Source of the DNA: Eubacterium plexicaudatum ASF492
GTDB lineage: Bacteria > Bacillota > Clostridia > Lachnospirales > Lachnospiraceae
Length of the DNA stretch: 64,000 nt
Direction: 5' to 3'
Assembly (NCBI RefSeq): GCF_000364225.2
Contig: NZ_AQFT02000001.1
Location: 6,283,851 to 6,347,850, forward strand
Part shown: positions 47,371 to 56,680 of the stretch, one piece after another
How the letters are laid out: each line of letters starts with the position of its first letter
Position numbering within the stretch: position 1 is the first letter of the stretch
The notes under the pieces: generated by a model
What the model saw: only the letters and a program-made list of their open reading frames with translations
What the model was told of the DNA's origin: nothing
The model's database searches: none
Translations under genes and position numbers: made by a program

Positions 47371-48282
47371 TTATTGTATTAACTTTTCGGTTACTAATTG
47401 ACCACAATTCATGTTATCATCATTGCATGAATAAAATAAGTATGTTTTATATCCTGCCCTGGATAACAGTTTCTCGAATTCTTCCATTCTATCTATAGAT
47501 GAACCCGTCAAACCATTTTTTATGCTAGCGCGTGTAGGATTAATTTTTGAAATTCTTACGGTTATTTTATCTTTTACATCCTTGAATTTTGTAATAAATG
47601 TCAGGAAATCCTCATCAGAATCATTAATTCCCTCTATTAAAATATAGTTTATTTTAAAATACGGTATAGTTGAATGATAGATCATTTGGATTATGGAATC
47701 TGCATTATAAGTAATAATTTTATAGTATTGTATAATATTTTGTATTTTCTGTAAATGATGAGTAATGTAGGTAATTTGAATAGTTCGAAATTGGATCACA
47801 GTGTTCAGAATTTCTACTTTTTTCAACATAGTTTGAGTCCAGCAACATGAGGATATTGAAAAGATAATATTTTTATTTTTATTATTAATCTTTTTCAATA
47901 CTTTTTCAACGTTATTTATTGTAAAGTATAAATCACCAATTCCCATCATTGAAACTAGAATATTGGTTTTATTTTGGAGGTGATTATGATTATATATATA
48001 CAGAAAAATGTCGTAAATTTCTTCTGCAGTTAAAGAACGAATATGCGATATCTGAGAAGATGCACAAAAACCACACTTCATCATGCAACCATAGCTTGAT
48101 GGCAATTCTATTACTTGTTTTTTTTCCCTCATGTCAGTTGTATCTTTTAAATAATGGATAAAGTAACCTGCTTCTATATATTCACAATCTATTTTAAAAA
48201 TATATTTCGTTGTTTTTTCATAATTCCAATCACTTCCAACATAATTATTCGAAACACTATATTGATTGTATAATGTTATCAT
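47371..48282 (-). CDS. RlmN/Cfr-like radical SAM protein, atypical
   Basis: 303 residues, AT-rich and intact. S-S-Y-G-C-M-M-K-C-G-F-C at about 64-75 is the CxxxCxxC cluster motif; M-G-I-G-D-L at about 113-118 replaces G-M-G-E-P; I-L-I-E-G-I-N-D-S-D-E-D-F at about 219-231 and N-M-N-C-G-Q-L-V near the end match RlmN, including the methyl-carrying Cys (C355 in E. coli). The RlmN N-terminal helical RNA-binding domain is absent, and at the C118 position (just before S-S-x-G-C) there is Glu or Leu, not Cys. It starts 3 bases after the stop of the membrane-protein gene and so is translationally coupled. Possibly an RNA-modifying or defence-type enzyme; function unproven. Confidence 0.8.
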   Translation of the reverse strand: MITLYNQYSVSNNYVGSDWNYEKTTKYIFKIDCEYIEAGYFIHYLKDTTDMREKKQVIELPSSYGCMMKCGFCASSQISHIRSLTAEEIYDIFLYIYNHNHLQNKTNILVSMMGIGDLYFTINNVEKVLKKINNKNKNIIFSISSCCWTQTMLKKVEILNTVIQFRTIQITYITHHLQKIQNIIQYYKIITYNADSIIQMIYHSTIPYFKINYILIEGINDSDEDFLTFITKFKDVKDKITVRISKINPTRASIKNGLTGSSIDRMEEFEKLLSRAGYKTYLFYSCNDDNMNCGQLVTEKLIQ

Positions 48283-48285
48283 TTT

Positions 48286-49071
48286 TTACTTATTCCTTTC
48301 CTCCAAATACTCATATAACCACATGTTATTGTCTGCGTTTCTCATTACATGCTGGAAATCTCTGGAATATTCTGCACCATGTCTATGGGAACGTTTCAAT
48401 ACAAACATTATATTATTGCTATTTTCAATATGTGTAAAATATGGGGCGACTATAATTTCATTTTCATTGGCGTTATAGAGATATGGTAATTTATCTACTT
48501 CCAAAATAGATAGATTCATATCTTGTTTTTTTACATATTTGTTCTTCTGTTTTTTTACACAAACAGGAAATATTTCATTATATAAAAAATCACGAAGCAG
48601 TTCTTTTTCTTTGTTTTCTTCTCCTTCAAGGTTTTTATAAATAATAAAGGTTATTTCTCCTTTTCCCTTAAGAATTCGGATAATATTTCTTTTGAATTTC
48701 TCCTTAATATCATTCTCAAGCCATCTGTTCAATGTTCTACCTGATATAATCCACTTTTCATTCGTATTTTCAGCAAAATCTATCCAGAAGTCACTTGCTA
48801 ATTCGGATCTTCCTTTAATCGCAAGAATTCCTTTTGTTTGTATTTCTTCAAGAACAGTTATCATTTGTTTAAGGATTTCTATTTCTTCGACTTTATTTTC
48901 AAATACAACTTCAGAAAAAATATAGAAAATAGAGGATGCAATAATTGAAGAAACAATTCCTAATAAAATTGCTTTTATATCACTATTGTTAACAATGACG
49001 TAAATAATAGGTATTGCAATTAAAAGAATAATTATGATACATATTATTGTTCTTTTTCTTTTGCTTGACAT
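48286..49071 (-). CDS. Two-TM membrane protein with cytosolic PLD-like or sensor domain
   Basis: 261 residues, strongly AT-rich. SD GAAGGAGA before ATG 49071. TM helices at about 8-27 and 33-53, a helical linker (V-E-E-I-E-I-L-K-Q), then an alpha/beta domain with W-I-I-S-G-R-T-L-N-R-W-L at about 106-117, I-T-F-I-I-Y-K-N at about 139-146 and a late I-I-V-A-P-Y-F and F-V-L-K-R-S-H-R-H-G. The layout recalls catalytically inactive phospholipase-D-like sensor domains, but no HxKxxxxD motif is present and the family is not certain. First gene of a two-gene operon with the radical SAM protein. Confidence 0.75.
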   Translation of the reverse strand: MSSKRKRTIICIIIILLIAIPIIYVIVNNSDIKAILLGIVSSIIASSIFYIFSEVVFENKVEEIEILKQMITVLEEIQTKGILAIKGRSELASDFWIDFAENTNEKWIISGRTLNRWLENDIKEKFKRNIIRILKGKGEITFIIYKNLEGEENKEKELLRDFLYNEIFPVCVKKQKNKYVKKQDMNLSILEVDKLPYLYNANENEIIVAPYFTHIENSNNIMFVLKRSHRHGAEYSRDFQHVMRNADNNMWLYEYLEERNK

Positions 49072-49114
49072 AGGTTCTCCTTCGGCTATTTAAAAAGTAA
49101 CCCTTATAGGCATT

Positions 49115-49143
49115 AGTATAGTATATTTTATGGCAAATGACAA
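49115..49143 (-). promoter_or_regulatory. Promoter of the two-TM/radical SAM operon
   Basis: On the minus strand TTGTCA (49143-49138), an exact 17-bp spacer and TATACT (49120-49115), predicting a start near 49108 and a 37-nt leader before ATG 49071. Confidence 0.65.
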
Positions 49144-49284
49144 CAGCGCGTTGAAAAAACTTCCTTTAAATAATGCAGATAACTATGAAATAATTAAGAG
49201 TCTTAATCTATAAACTGTTATAGTATAATTCAAAATACAGCAAAAATCAACTATTTTTTACAATTTATTGTGATTTCGACTACT
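49144..49284. other. AT-rich spacer, nothing recognised
   Basis: AT-rich spacer between the radical SAM operon promoter and the MITE. No gene or motif that I can support. Confidence 0.3.
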
Positions 49285-49585
49285 GTTCATAGGCAATGTC
49301 ATTTGCTTAAGTTTATCATAGTCAGACCATGCGCCTGTCGGAGTGGTTTTGCCGGCCGGAACATCCTCTGAAAGGACGTCAAAGGGGCGTTTTTAACGGA
49401 GGTGAAATCCAGCGCTTACAAAGACTTAGGCGCGAAGCCTTTGCTGAGCGTCTTAGTCTTCGTTAGCGATTAGTTCACCGCAGTGTTGCCCCGGTCCGCT
49501 CAGAGGATGTTCCGGCCGGCAAAACCACTCCGACAGGCGCAGAGTCGTTCGGAAATCCGTTAAGTAAATGACATTGGTTCATAGG
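49285..49585. mobile_element. 283-bp MITE-like palindromic element with 9-bp target duplication
   Basis: The element spans 49294-49576. Terminal repeats CAATGTCATTTGCTTAA and CAATGTCATTTACTTAA (inverted) match at 16 of 17. GTTCATAGG is duplicated at 49285-49293 and 49577-49585. Inside, a perfect 41-bp inverted pair lies at 49331-49371 and 49500-49540 (starting GCGCCTGTCGGAGTGG), and the loop has further stems. It is GC-richer than its surroundings and has no open frame. It is a non-autonomous element mobilised by an unknown transposase, or a mobile structured-RNA element. Confidence 0.8.
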
Positions 49586-49809
49586 TAATGTCAATTATTC
49601 ATTTTTTATAGTAGATAAAATGGCTGGTGATGTATCATATATTCTTTTTTGCATCTGAGTTTACTATATTGGACCAAATGGCAGATGGAAGTTTTAGAAA
49701 TTGTTGCTTGTTATCTTATGAAAAGTGATGTAAAATAAACATATTTGTAAAATCAGTCCGGAGTGTGTATGAATTATGCTCCGTAGCATGTTGAAAAATG
49801 GGGTATGTG
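49586..49809. other. Intergenic region upstream of the pyruvate-kinase-like gene
   Basis: About 220 bp of AT-rich DNA with a short stem CGGAG/CTCCG near 49759-49783. No clear -35/-10 pair. The pyruvate-kinase-like frame could begin at ATG 49798 within it. Confidence 0.3.
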
Positions 49810-50808
49810 ATGACAGAGATTTTTGGTACGTTAGGGCCGGCCTGTGCGCAGGCGGATTTGTTGGAAAAGATGTTTTTGGAAGGGATGACCGGTATGCGGC
49901 TGAATCTGTCTCATACGAGTCTGAACGAAAGCGAAGATTTTATACGGAATTTTCAGCTGGCCGCGCAGCGTGCCGGCGTTCGGCCGGAGCTTTTGATTGA
50001 TATGCAGGGGCCGGAAGTGCGCATCGGAGCATTGAGCGCGCCGCTGCAGCTAAAAGAATCGGAAGAGGTTGTGTTTGCAGGGCAGCAGGAGACACAGCCG
50101 CAGGCGGGTGTGATTCCTGCTGAGCATCAGGTACTGTCGGCGTTGGAAACGGGAGACCGCGTTCTTTTGGACGATGGAAAGCTGGAGCTTATGATTACGG
50201 CGATAAAGCCTCAGATACGGGCCCGTGTGCTGCAGGGCGGTGTGCTGCACAGCAGAAAAAGTCTGAAAATTGTGGATAAACGGATCTCAGGCCCCGTTAT
50301 GACAGTGCAGGACAGAGAAAATCTCCGACTGGCAAAAAGTTATGGCGTAACAGCTCTGATGCAGCCTTTTGTGACAACCGGAATGCAGCTGTCGGAAGTA
50401 AAAAACGTGCTGTCGGAATATGGAATGGAGCATATCCGTATTTTTGCAAAAATAGAAAACCGCGAAGGGATGGAGCATATTCGGGATATTATACCGCATG
50501 CGGATATGGTTGTAATTGCACGAGGCGATCTTGGGAATGATATGCCTTTGTGGGAACTTCCTGCCGCACAGAAAACACTGTCTGAAATATGCAGAAAGGA
50601 AGGACGGCCGTTTTTAGTTGTGACGCAGCTGCTTGCATCTATGATACACCATCCGTATCCGACACGGGCGGAAGTGTCCGACATCTTTCATGCCGTTGTG
50701 GATGGGGCATCGGCTGTTATGGTTACAAATGAGACTGCTGTGGGGAAATATCCGGTGGAAGTTATCCGGTATTTGAAAAAGACGGCACAAGAGGCAGAGA
50801 GATATTGA
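49810..50808 (+). CDS. Pyruvate kinase-like protein without C-terminal domain
   Basis: 332 residues from ATG 49810 (ATG 49798 possible), against about 470-585 for housekeeping enzymes. The barrel is complete: G-T-L-G-P-A at about 5-10, R-L-N-L-S-H, D-M-Q-G-P-E-V-R, catalytic Lys in F-A-K-I-E-N-R-E-G, metal site V-I-A-R-G-D-L-G, Thr in V-V-T-Q-L-L-A-S-M, P-T-R-A-E-V-S-D and N-E-T-A-V-G-K-Y-P. A reduced B domain is present, and the allosteric C-domain is missing. It is probably catalytically competent but not regulated by the usual effectors. It lies just before the pur genes. Confidence 0.85.
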   Translation: MTEIFGTLGPACAQADLLEKMFLEGMTGMRLNLSHTSLNESEDFIRNFQLAAQRAGVRPELLIDMQGPEVRIGALSAPLQLKESEEVVFAGQQETQPQAGVIPAEHQVLSALETGDRVLLDDGKLELMITAIKPQIRARVLQGGVLHSRKSLKIVDKRISGPVMTVQDRENLRLAKSYGVTALMQPFVTTGMQLSEVKNVLSEYGMEHIRIFAKIENREGMEHIRDIIPHADMVVIARGDLGNDMPLWELPAAQKTLSEICRKEGRPFLVVTQLLASMIHHPYPTRAEVSDIFHAVVDGASAVMVTNETAVGKYPVEVIRYLKKTAQEAERY

Positions 50809-50896
50809 AATTTTTTAAAAGTTGTGGCATTATGACTATTGGAATGTCCAATCTGGAACCGGACACGCGATACACATACAAAACAGGAGGAAAAAC

Positions 50897-51940
50897 ATGG
50901 ATTACAAAAATGCTGGAGTTGATATTGAAGCGGGTTACAAGTCCGTAGAGTTAATGAAAAAACACGTACAAAGTACGATGAGGCCGGAGGTATTGACGAA
51001 TCTGGGAGGTTTTTCCGGGGCTTTTTCCATGGAGGCGTTTAAACAGATGGAAAAGCCTACGCTCGTCTCCGGTACGGATGGTGTCGGTACGAAATTAAAA
51101 CTGGCTTTTTAACGGACAGGCATGATACGGTTGGTATTGACTGTGTGGCAATGTGTGTCAACGATATTGCATGTGCAGGTGGTGAGCCGTTATTTTTCCT
51201 GGATTATATTGCATGTGGAAAAAATTATCCGGATAAAATAGAAGCAATTGTGAGCGGCGTGGCAGAAGGATGCAGACAGTCAAATGCCGCGCTAATCGGC
51301 GGGGAAACGGCGGAAATGCCGGGATTTTATCCGCCGGATGAATATGACCTTGCCGGATTTGCGGTAGGTGTCGTAGATGAGAAAGATATTATTACGGGCA
51401 AAGATTTAACCAAAGGGGATGTGCTGATCGGACTGGCATCTTCAGGCGTACATTCCAACGGTTTTTCACTTGTCCGCAAAATTTTTGATTTAAATCAGGA
51501 AAAAATGCAGATAATAAAAAGTACTGGATACGTATGTTCCGCAGCTGGGCAAAACGATTGGAGAAGAACTGCTGACACCGACACGTATCTATGTGCGGAC
51601 GCTGCGGAAAATAAAAGAAGCCGGGGTTGTGCTCAAAGCCTGCAGTCATATTACCGGCGGCGGATTTTATGAAAATGTGCCGCGTATGCTGCCGGACGGG
51701 ATCTGTGCCGTAATCCGAAAAGACAGCTATCCGGTACCGGAGATTTTCCGTCTGCTTGCGGAAAAAGGAAATGTGGAAGAACAGATGATGTACAATACGT
51801 TTAATATGGGAATCGGTATGGTGCTGGGCGTAGGTGCCTCGCAGGCGGAACGGACGATAGAAGCAGCCGGACTGGCAGGTGTGGAAGCGTATATAATCGG
51901 CGTTGCGGACGAAGGAGAAAAAGGAGTGACATTATGTTAA
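50897..51940 (+). pseudogene. purM: Phosphoribosylformylglycinamidine cyclo-ligase, two frameshifts
   Basis: ATG 50897 has CAGGAGG 7 bases upstream. The first frame ends after S-G-T-D-G-V-G-T-K-L-K-L-A-F; the next (from about 51113) carries G-I-D-C-V-A-M-C-V-N-D, G-G-E-T-A-E-M-P-G and S-S-G-V-H-S-N-G-F-S; the last (from about 51510) has T-H/I-Y-V and S-H-I-T-G-G-G-F-Y-E-N. Together this is a normal PurM of about 347 residues, converting FGAM to AIR. Both breaks look like a single missing base (near 51110 and 51505-51520). Followed by purN with a 7-bp overlap. Confidence 0.88.
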
Positions 51941-52560
51941 GACTGGCAGTGTTCGTATCCGGCGGCGGGACAAATCTGCAGGCGCTGATTGACGCGGTTC
52001 ATGAAAACAAAATTCAAAATGCACGGATTGCGCTTGTAGTCAGCAATAAAAAGGATGCCTATGCACTGGAACGTGCGCGCAAGCATGGGATCAAACAGTG
52101 CTGTATTGCGCCAAAAGATTATGCGGACGCAGATGCGTTTGCAGAAGCGCTTATAAGCACACTGGAAGAAGAACGGATTGATCTGGTCGTACTGGCCGGT
52201 TATCTTGTGATTTTACCGGCATTGCTGATACAAAAATATAAAAACCGGATGATTAACATTCATCCGTCACTGATTCCTTCTTTTTGCGGTGCGGGATATT
52301 ATGGACTGAAAGTGCATGAAAGCGTACTTGCAAGAGGGGTAAAGGTGACCGGAGCGACGGTGCATTTTGTAGATGAAGGCACGGATACCGGACCGATTAT
52401 TTTGCAGAAGGCAGTGGAAGTAAAACAGGACGATACGCCGCAGCAGCTGCAAAGACGTGTAATGGAAGAAGCGGAGTGGAAGATTTTACCGGAAGCGGTA
52501 AACTTGATTGCGAACGGCAGGGTATCCGTTTCGAATGGCAGAGTTGTGATGCAACAATAA
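51934..52560 (+). CDS. purN: Phosphoribosylglycinamide formyltransferase
   Basis: 208 residues, intact although its neighbours are broken. It transfers formyl from 10-formyl-THF to GAR. V-F-V-S-G-G-G-T-N-L-Q-A at about 6-17, the catalytic I-N-I-H-P-S-L-I-P at about 108-116 (Asn/His), and H-F-V-D-E-G-T-D-T-G-P-I-I at about 143-155 with the catalytic Asp. Normal length. The start codon overlaps the purM stop. Confidence 0.93.
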   Translation: MLRLAVFVSGGGTNLQALIDAVHENKIQNARIALVVSNKKDAYALERARKHGIKQCCIAPKDYADADAFAEALISTLEEERIDLVVLAGYLVILPALLIQKYKNRMINIHPSLIPSFCGAGYYGLKVHESVLARGVKVTGATVHFVDEGTDTGPIILQKAVEVKQDDTPQQLQRRVMEEAEWKILPEAVNLIANGRVSVSNGRVVMQQ

Positions 52561-52593
52561 ATCAAATTGAAATCAGTATAAGGAGACTTGAAT

Positions 52594-53869
52594 ATGAATG
52601 TTTTGATCATAGGAAGCGGCGGACGTGAACATGCGATTGCGGCCAGCGCGGCCAAAAGCTCAAAAGTAGATAAAATTTACTGTGCACCGGGAAATGCAGG
52701 CATTGGACAGATCGCAGAATGCGTTCCGATTTCGGCGATGGAGTTTGACAGGCTGGCGGATTTTGCAGTAGAGTATGCGATAGACTTTACGATTGTCGGT
52801 ATGGATGATCCGCTGGTCGGAGGCATTGTAGACGTATTTGAGGAACGGGGACTCAAGGTGTTTGGGCCGCGCAAAATGCTGCGATCTTAGAAGGTTCCAA
52901 GGCATTCTCCAAAGACCTGATGAAAAAATACAACATTCCGACAGCCGCTTATGAGACATTTGATGATCCGGCTGCGGCGCTTGCATATTTAAAAACCGCT
53001 GAAATGCCGATTGTGTTAAAAGCGGACGGACTGGCGCTCGGCAAAGGTGTTTTGATTTGCAACACGTTAGAAGAAGCGGAAAAAGGCGTGAAAACGATTA
53101 TGGAAGATAAAAAGTTCGGCGATGCCGGTACCCGGATGGTTGTGGAACAGTTTATGACGGGGCGGGAAGTGTCCGTACTGTCGTTTGCCGACGGAAAAAC
53201 GATTCGGATTATGAGTTCGGCACAGGATCACAAGCGCGCAAAAGACGGCGACCAGGGTCTGAATACCGGAGGTATGGGAACGTTTTCACCGAGTCCGTTT
53301 TACACGGATGATGTGGACGCGTTTTGTCAGAAGTATATTTATCAGCCGACGGTAGACGCCATGGCAGCAGAAGGAAGACCGTTTACCGGCGTTATTTTCT
53401 TTGGACTGATGCTGACCAAAGACGGACCGAAAGTGCTGGAGTATAATGCACGTTTCGGCGATCCGGAGGCGCAGGTTGTGCTCCCTCGGATGAAAATGAT
53501 ATGATTGAGGTTATGGAAGCCTGTGTGGAAGGCAGACTGGATGAAATTCGGCTGGAGTTTGAAGATCAGGCTGCTGTCTGCGTCGTGCTGGCGTCCGACG
53601 GCTATCCGATCGGCTATCAAAAAGGCTATCCGATCGAAGGGCTGGATGCGTTTGACAAACGGGAAGATTATTATTGTTTTCATGCGGGTACGGCGGAAAA
53701 AGACGGCAAAATCGTGACAAATGGCGGTCGGGTGCTTGGGATTACGGCAAAAGGAGAAGATCTGAAACAGGCGCGGCAAAAAGCATACGAAGCGGTCAGC
53801 TGGGTAAGATTTGAGAATAAATATATGCGGCATGATATCGGAAAAGCGATAGACGACGCAGATGTGTAA
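52594..53869 (+). pseudogene. purD: Phosphoribosylamine-glycine ligase, two frameshifts
   Basis: ATG 52594 with AAGGAGA upstream. I-I-G-S-G-G-R-E-H-A and P-G-N-A-G lead the first frame, which breaks in the AAAA run near 52873. The second frame has A-L-G-K-G-V, M-S-S-A-Q-D-H-K-R and G-G-M-G-T-F-S-P, then Y-N-A-R-F-G-D-P-E-A-Q. It breaks near 53491, and the third gives the C-terminal G-Y-P domain to 53869. One A added at each site makes a normal ATP-grasp PurD of about 424 residues. Confidence 0.88.
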
Positions 53870-53917
53870 GCAAAGACGCCTGTGCGTATGATCGGAAGAT
53901 AAGAAAGGGGGCTTTTT

Positions 53918-54409
53918 ATGAATTTAATCGTTTCTGCAGATGAAAACTGGGGAATTGGCCGTAACAATCAGCTGCTGGTGCGGATTCCGGACGACCTGCG
54001 TCTGTTTCGCGAACTGACAGAAGGAAAAGTTGTGGTTATGGGCAGAAAGACAAGAGAAAGCCTTCCTAACGGTATCCTGGCAAACCGTGTCAATCTGGTA
54101 CTGACGCATGACAGGCATTATGAGGCAGGAAACGCTGTCGTCGTTCATTCCATGGATGAACTGCATCGGAGGCTGGAACCATATCCGACGGACGAGGTAT
54201 ATGTCATAGGCGGCGGGAGCGTTTACAGCCAGTTGTTAGATGAATGCAGCACAGCATATGTGACAAAGATTGAGTTTGCATATGCTGCGGATGCATATGC
54301 GCCCAATCTGGATCACCTGCCGGAGTGGGAGCTGATAGCTGAAAGTGAAGAGCAGACGTATTTTGATCTTATTTATTATTTCGCAAATATAAAGCAAAGG
54401 GGAGGAACC
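53918..54409 (+). CDS. folA: Dihydrofolate reductase
   Basis: About 162 residues. It reduces dihydrofolate with NADPH. I-V-S-A-D-E-N-W-G-I-G at the N-terminus, catalytic Asp in I-P-D-D-L-R-L-F, V-M-G-R-K-T-R-E-S-L-P at about 41-51, and V-I-G-G-G-S-V-Y at about 96-103 for NADPH. SD AAAGGGGG. The frame runs without a stop into ilvB at 54410, but the GGGGAGG site before that ATG argues for two genes; a lost base near 54375-54395 would bring a TAA into frame. Neighbour of purine genes that also use folate. Confidence 0.88.
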
Positions 54410-56101
54410 ATGGATATAACAGGTAGAAAATTATTTGTGAAAGCGTTGCGGGAAGAAGGCGTGGACACAATATTTGGATATCCGGGCGGAATGGTTACGG
54501 ATATCTTTGATGAATTATATAAGCAGGAGGATATCCGGGTCGTTTTGCCAAGACATGAACAGGGATTGATCTTCGAAGCGGAAGGGTATGCGAAAGCATC
54601 CGGAAAAGTCGGCGTCTGTCTCGTTACAAGCGGACCGGGAGCTACCAATATTATTACCGGTCTGGCAGATGCGCATTATGACAGCATTCCGCTTGTGTGC
54701 ATAACCGGGCAGGTGCCGCTTGGACTGATCGGTAATGATGCGTTTCAGGAAGTGGACATCGTTGGTATGACGCAGTCCGTGACAAAATACGGCGTGACCG
54801 TACGCGACCGTAAAGATCTGGGCAGAATTTGAAAATGGCATTTCATATAGCAAGAACCGGAAAACCGGGTCCGGTGCTTGTGGATATACCGAAAGATATA
54901 CAGGTTCGTACCGGGGACAGCGAATATCCGTCCGAAGTGCATATTCGTGGTTATAAACCAAATGAAAGCGTGCATATCGGTCAGCTGAAAAGGCATATCG
55001 CCTGTTAAAGCAGCAAACGGCCGCTTATACTGGCAGGGGGTGGTATTTTGTCAGCGGCGCCAACGAGCAGCTGCAAAATTTGCGGAACGTACGCAGATTC
55101 CGGTTGTGACAACGATTATGGGAAAAGGCGCGTTGCCGGCAAATCATCCGCTGTATCTGGGCAATTCCGGAATGCACGGAAAATATGCCTGCAACATTGC
55201 GGTCAGTAAATGTGATGTGCTGTTTTCCATCGGGACACGGTTTAACGACCGGATTACAGGAGATTTGAATGAATTTGCGCCAAATGCAAAATTATTCATA
55301 TTGACATTGATACGGCTGCGATTTCCAGAAATGTAGTCGTAGATGTTCCGATTGTGGCAGATGCAAAGCTGGCGCTGGAAAAGCTTTGTGAGTGGGCGGA
55401 GAAGCAGGATACGGAAAAATGGGTGGAAAAAATGAAAGGCTGGGATGCTGAAAATCCACTGGAAATGCGCAAAGACCGTGGAATGACTCCGCAGATGATT
55501 ATGGAAGCGATTAACCGTAATTACAAAGAAGCAATTATCGTTACGGACGTTGGACAGCATCAGATGTGGGCGACGCAGTATCTGGAGATCGGCGGCAGAA
55601 AAAAACTGATTACGTCCGGCGGACTGGGTTCTATGGGCTTTGGCCTTCCTGCGGCAATCGGTGCAAAGATAGCAAAGCCTTATCAGAATGTAATCTGTAT
55701 TACCGGAGACGGTGGGTTTCAGATGAACATGCAGGAGCTGGCCACTGCCATAACGCAGGATGCGCCGATTACGATCTGCCTGCTTAACAATTACTATCTT
55801 GGTATGGTGCGCCAGATGCAGCAGCTGTTTTATGGCAAACGTTATGCGGCGACCTGCCTGCGCAAAGAAAAGGATGTCCGGATACATGTAAGGGGCCGAA
55901 TGAAGCATGTCCGCCATATGTGCCGGATTTGTAAAATTTGCGGAGTGCTATGGCGCACATGGCATTCGGGTAACGGAAGAATCGCAGATACAGGATGCAT
56001 TTGAACAGGCAAAACGCAGGGACGATGCGCCAACGTTAATTGAATTTTTCATTGCAACGGATGAACTGGTACTGCCGATGGTAAAGGCGGAAATCCGATG
56101 A
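54410..56101 (+). pseudogene. ilvB: Second acetolactate synthase large subunit, multiple frameshifts
   Basis: Starts M-D-I-T-G with GGGGAGG upstream. F-G-Y-P-G-G-M, P-R-H-E-Q-G-L with the catalytic Glu, G-P-G-A-T-N, then breaks near 54825, 55005, 55060, 55298 and 55870. Later frames supply V-G-Q-H-Q-M-W-A, T-S-G-G-L-G-S-M-G, G-D-G-G-F-Q-M-N-M-Q (ThDP) and the end V-L-P-M-V-K. About 565 residues when joined. Unlike the copy at 24950 it is followed by its small subunit, so this pair probably is the regulated biosynthetic enzyme. Confidence 0.85.
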
Positions 56102-56135
56102 GTGAAATGATTTTGAAATAAGCGGGAGGGAAAAG

Positions 56136-56628
56136 ATGAAAAACAGATGGATCGCTTTGTATGTGGAAAATCAGGTCGGCGTGCTGGCGAAGTATCGGGG
56201 CTTTTTTCCGGAAATCGTATAACCTGCAGAGTCTTACGGTTGGTACGACGGAGGATGAGACGGTTTCCCGCATGACGATTTGCGTTATGAGCGATGATAT
56301 TACATTTGAGCAGATCAAAAAGCAGTTAAATCGTATGGTAGAAGTCATTAAAGTAATTGATTTGACAAATGTGCCGATTCATATGAAAGAGATTTATTTG
56401 CAAAGTAAAAGACGTAAATTCCGTACAGATCGACGAAGTATTTCGTATCGCGCAGGTATTCAGCGTGGATGTAGCGGATATCGGAGAAGACAGCGTGATG
56501 CTGGAATGCAAACTGACAGAGAGAAGAATAATGAATTGATTGAGTTATTAAATGCAAAATTCCACAATATTGAAATCGTACGGGGCGGCGCCGTGGCAAT
56601 TGAGGCGATCAGCACTTCTTGCAGATAA
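56136..56628 (+). pseudogene. ilvN: Acetolactate synthase small subunit, frameshifted
   Basis: ATG 56136 after GGGAGGG. M-K-N-R-W-I-A-L-Y-V-E-N-Q-V-G-V-L-A-K leads to (one base missing near 56195) S-Y-N-L-Q-S-L-T-V-G-T-T-E-D, a typical ACT domain of IlvN/IlvH, then M-V-E-V-I-K-V-I-D-L-T. Further breaks near 56410 and 56530; the end keeps E-L-I-E-L-L-N-A-K and E-I-V-R-G-G-A-V-A-I-E. About 163 residues. It gives valine feedback sensitivity to the large subunit upstream. Confidence 0.83.
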
Positions 56629-56680
56629 TGATTCTATGCGGATAAGTATGGAAATATTGTGCGGTTAAGGGAGATATTTT

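Noticed and set aside
48286..49071. Phospholipase D catalytic activity for the two-TM protein
   Set aside because: No HxKxxxxD motif is present; the late His/Arg cluster (R-S-H-R-H-G) does not have the required spacing.
49372..49499. tRNA-like fold inside the MITE loop
   Set aside because: There are stems, but no T-arm GGTTCRA motif, no acceptor/D-arm spacing and no CCA-end context.
53918..54832. A true dihydrofolate reductase-acetolactate synthase fusion
   Set aside because: A strong GGGGAGG ribosome site precedes the ATG of the second gene and a TAA lies in the neighbouring frame just before it; in this error-prone zone a lost base explains the missing stop.
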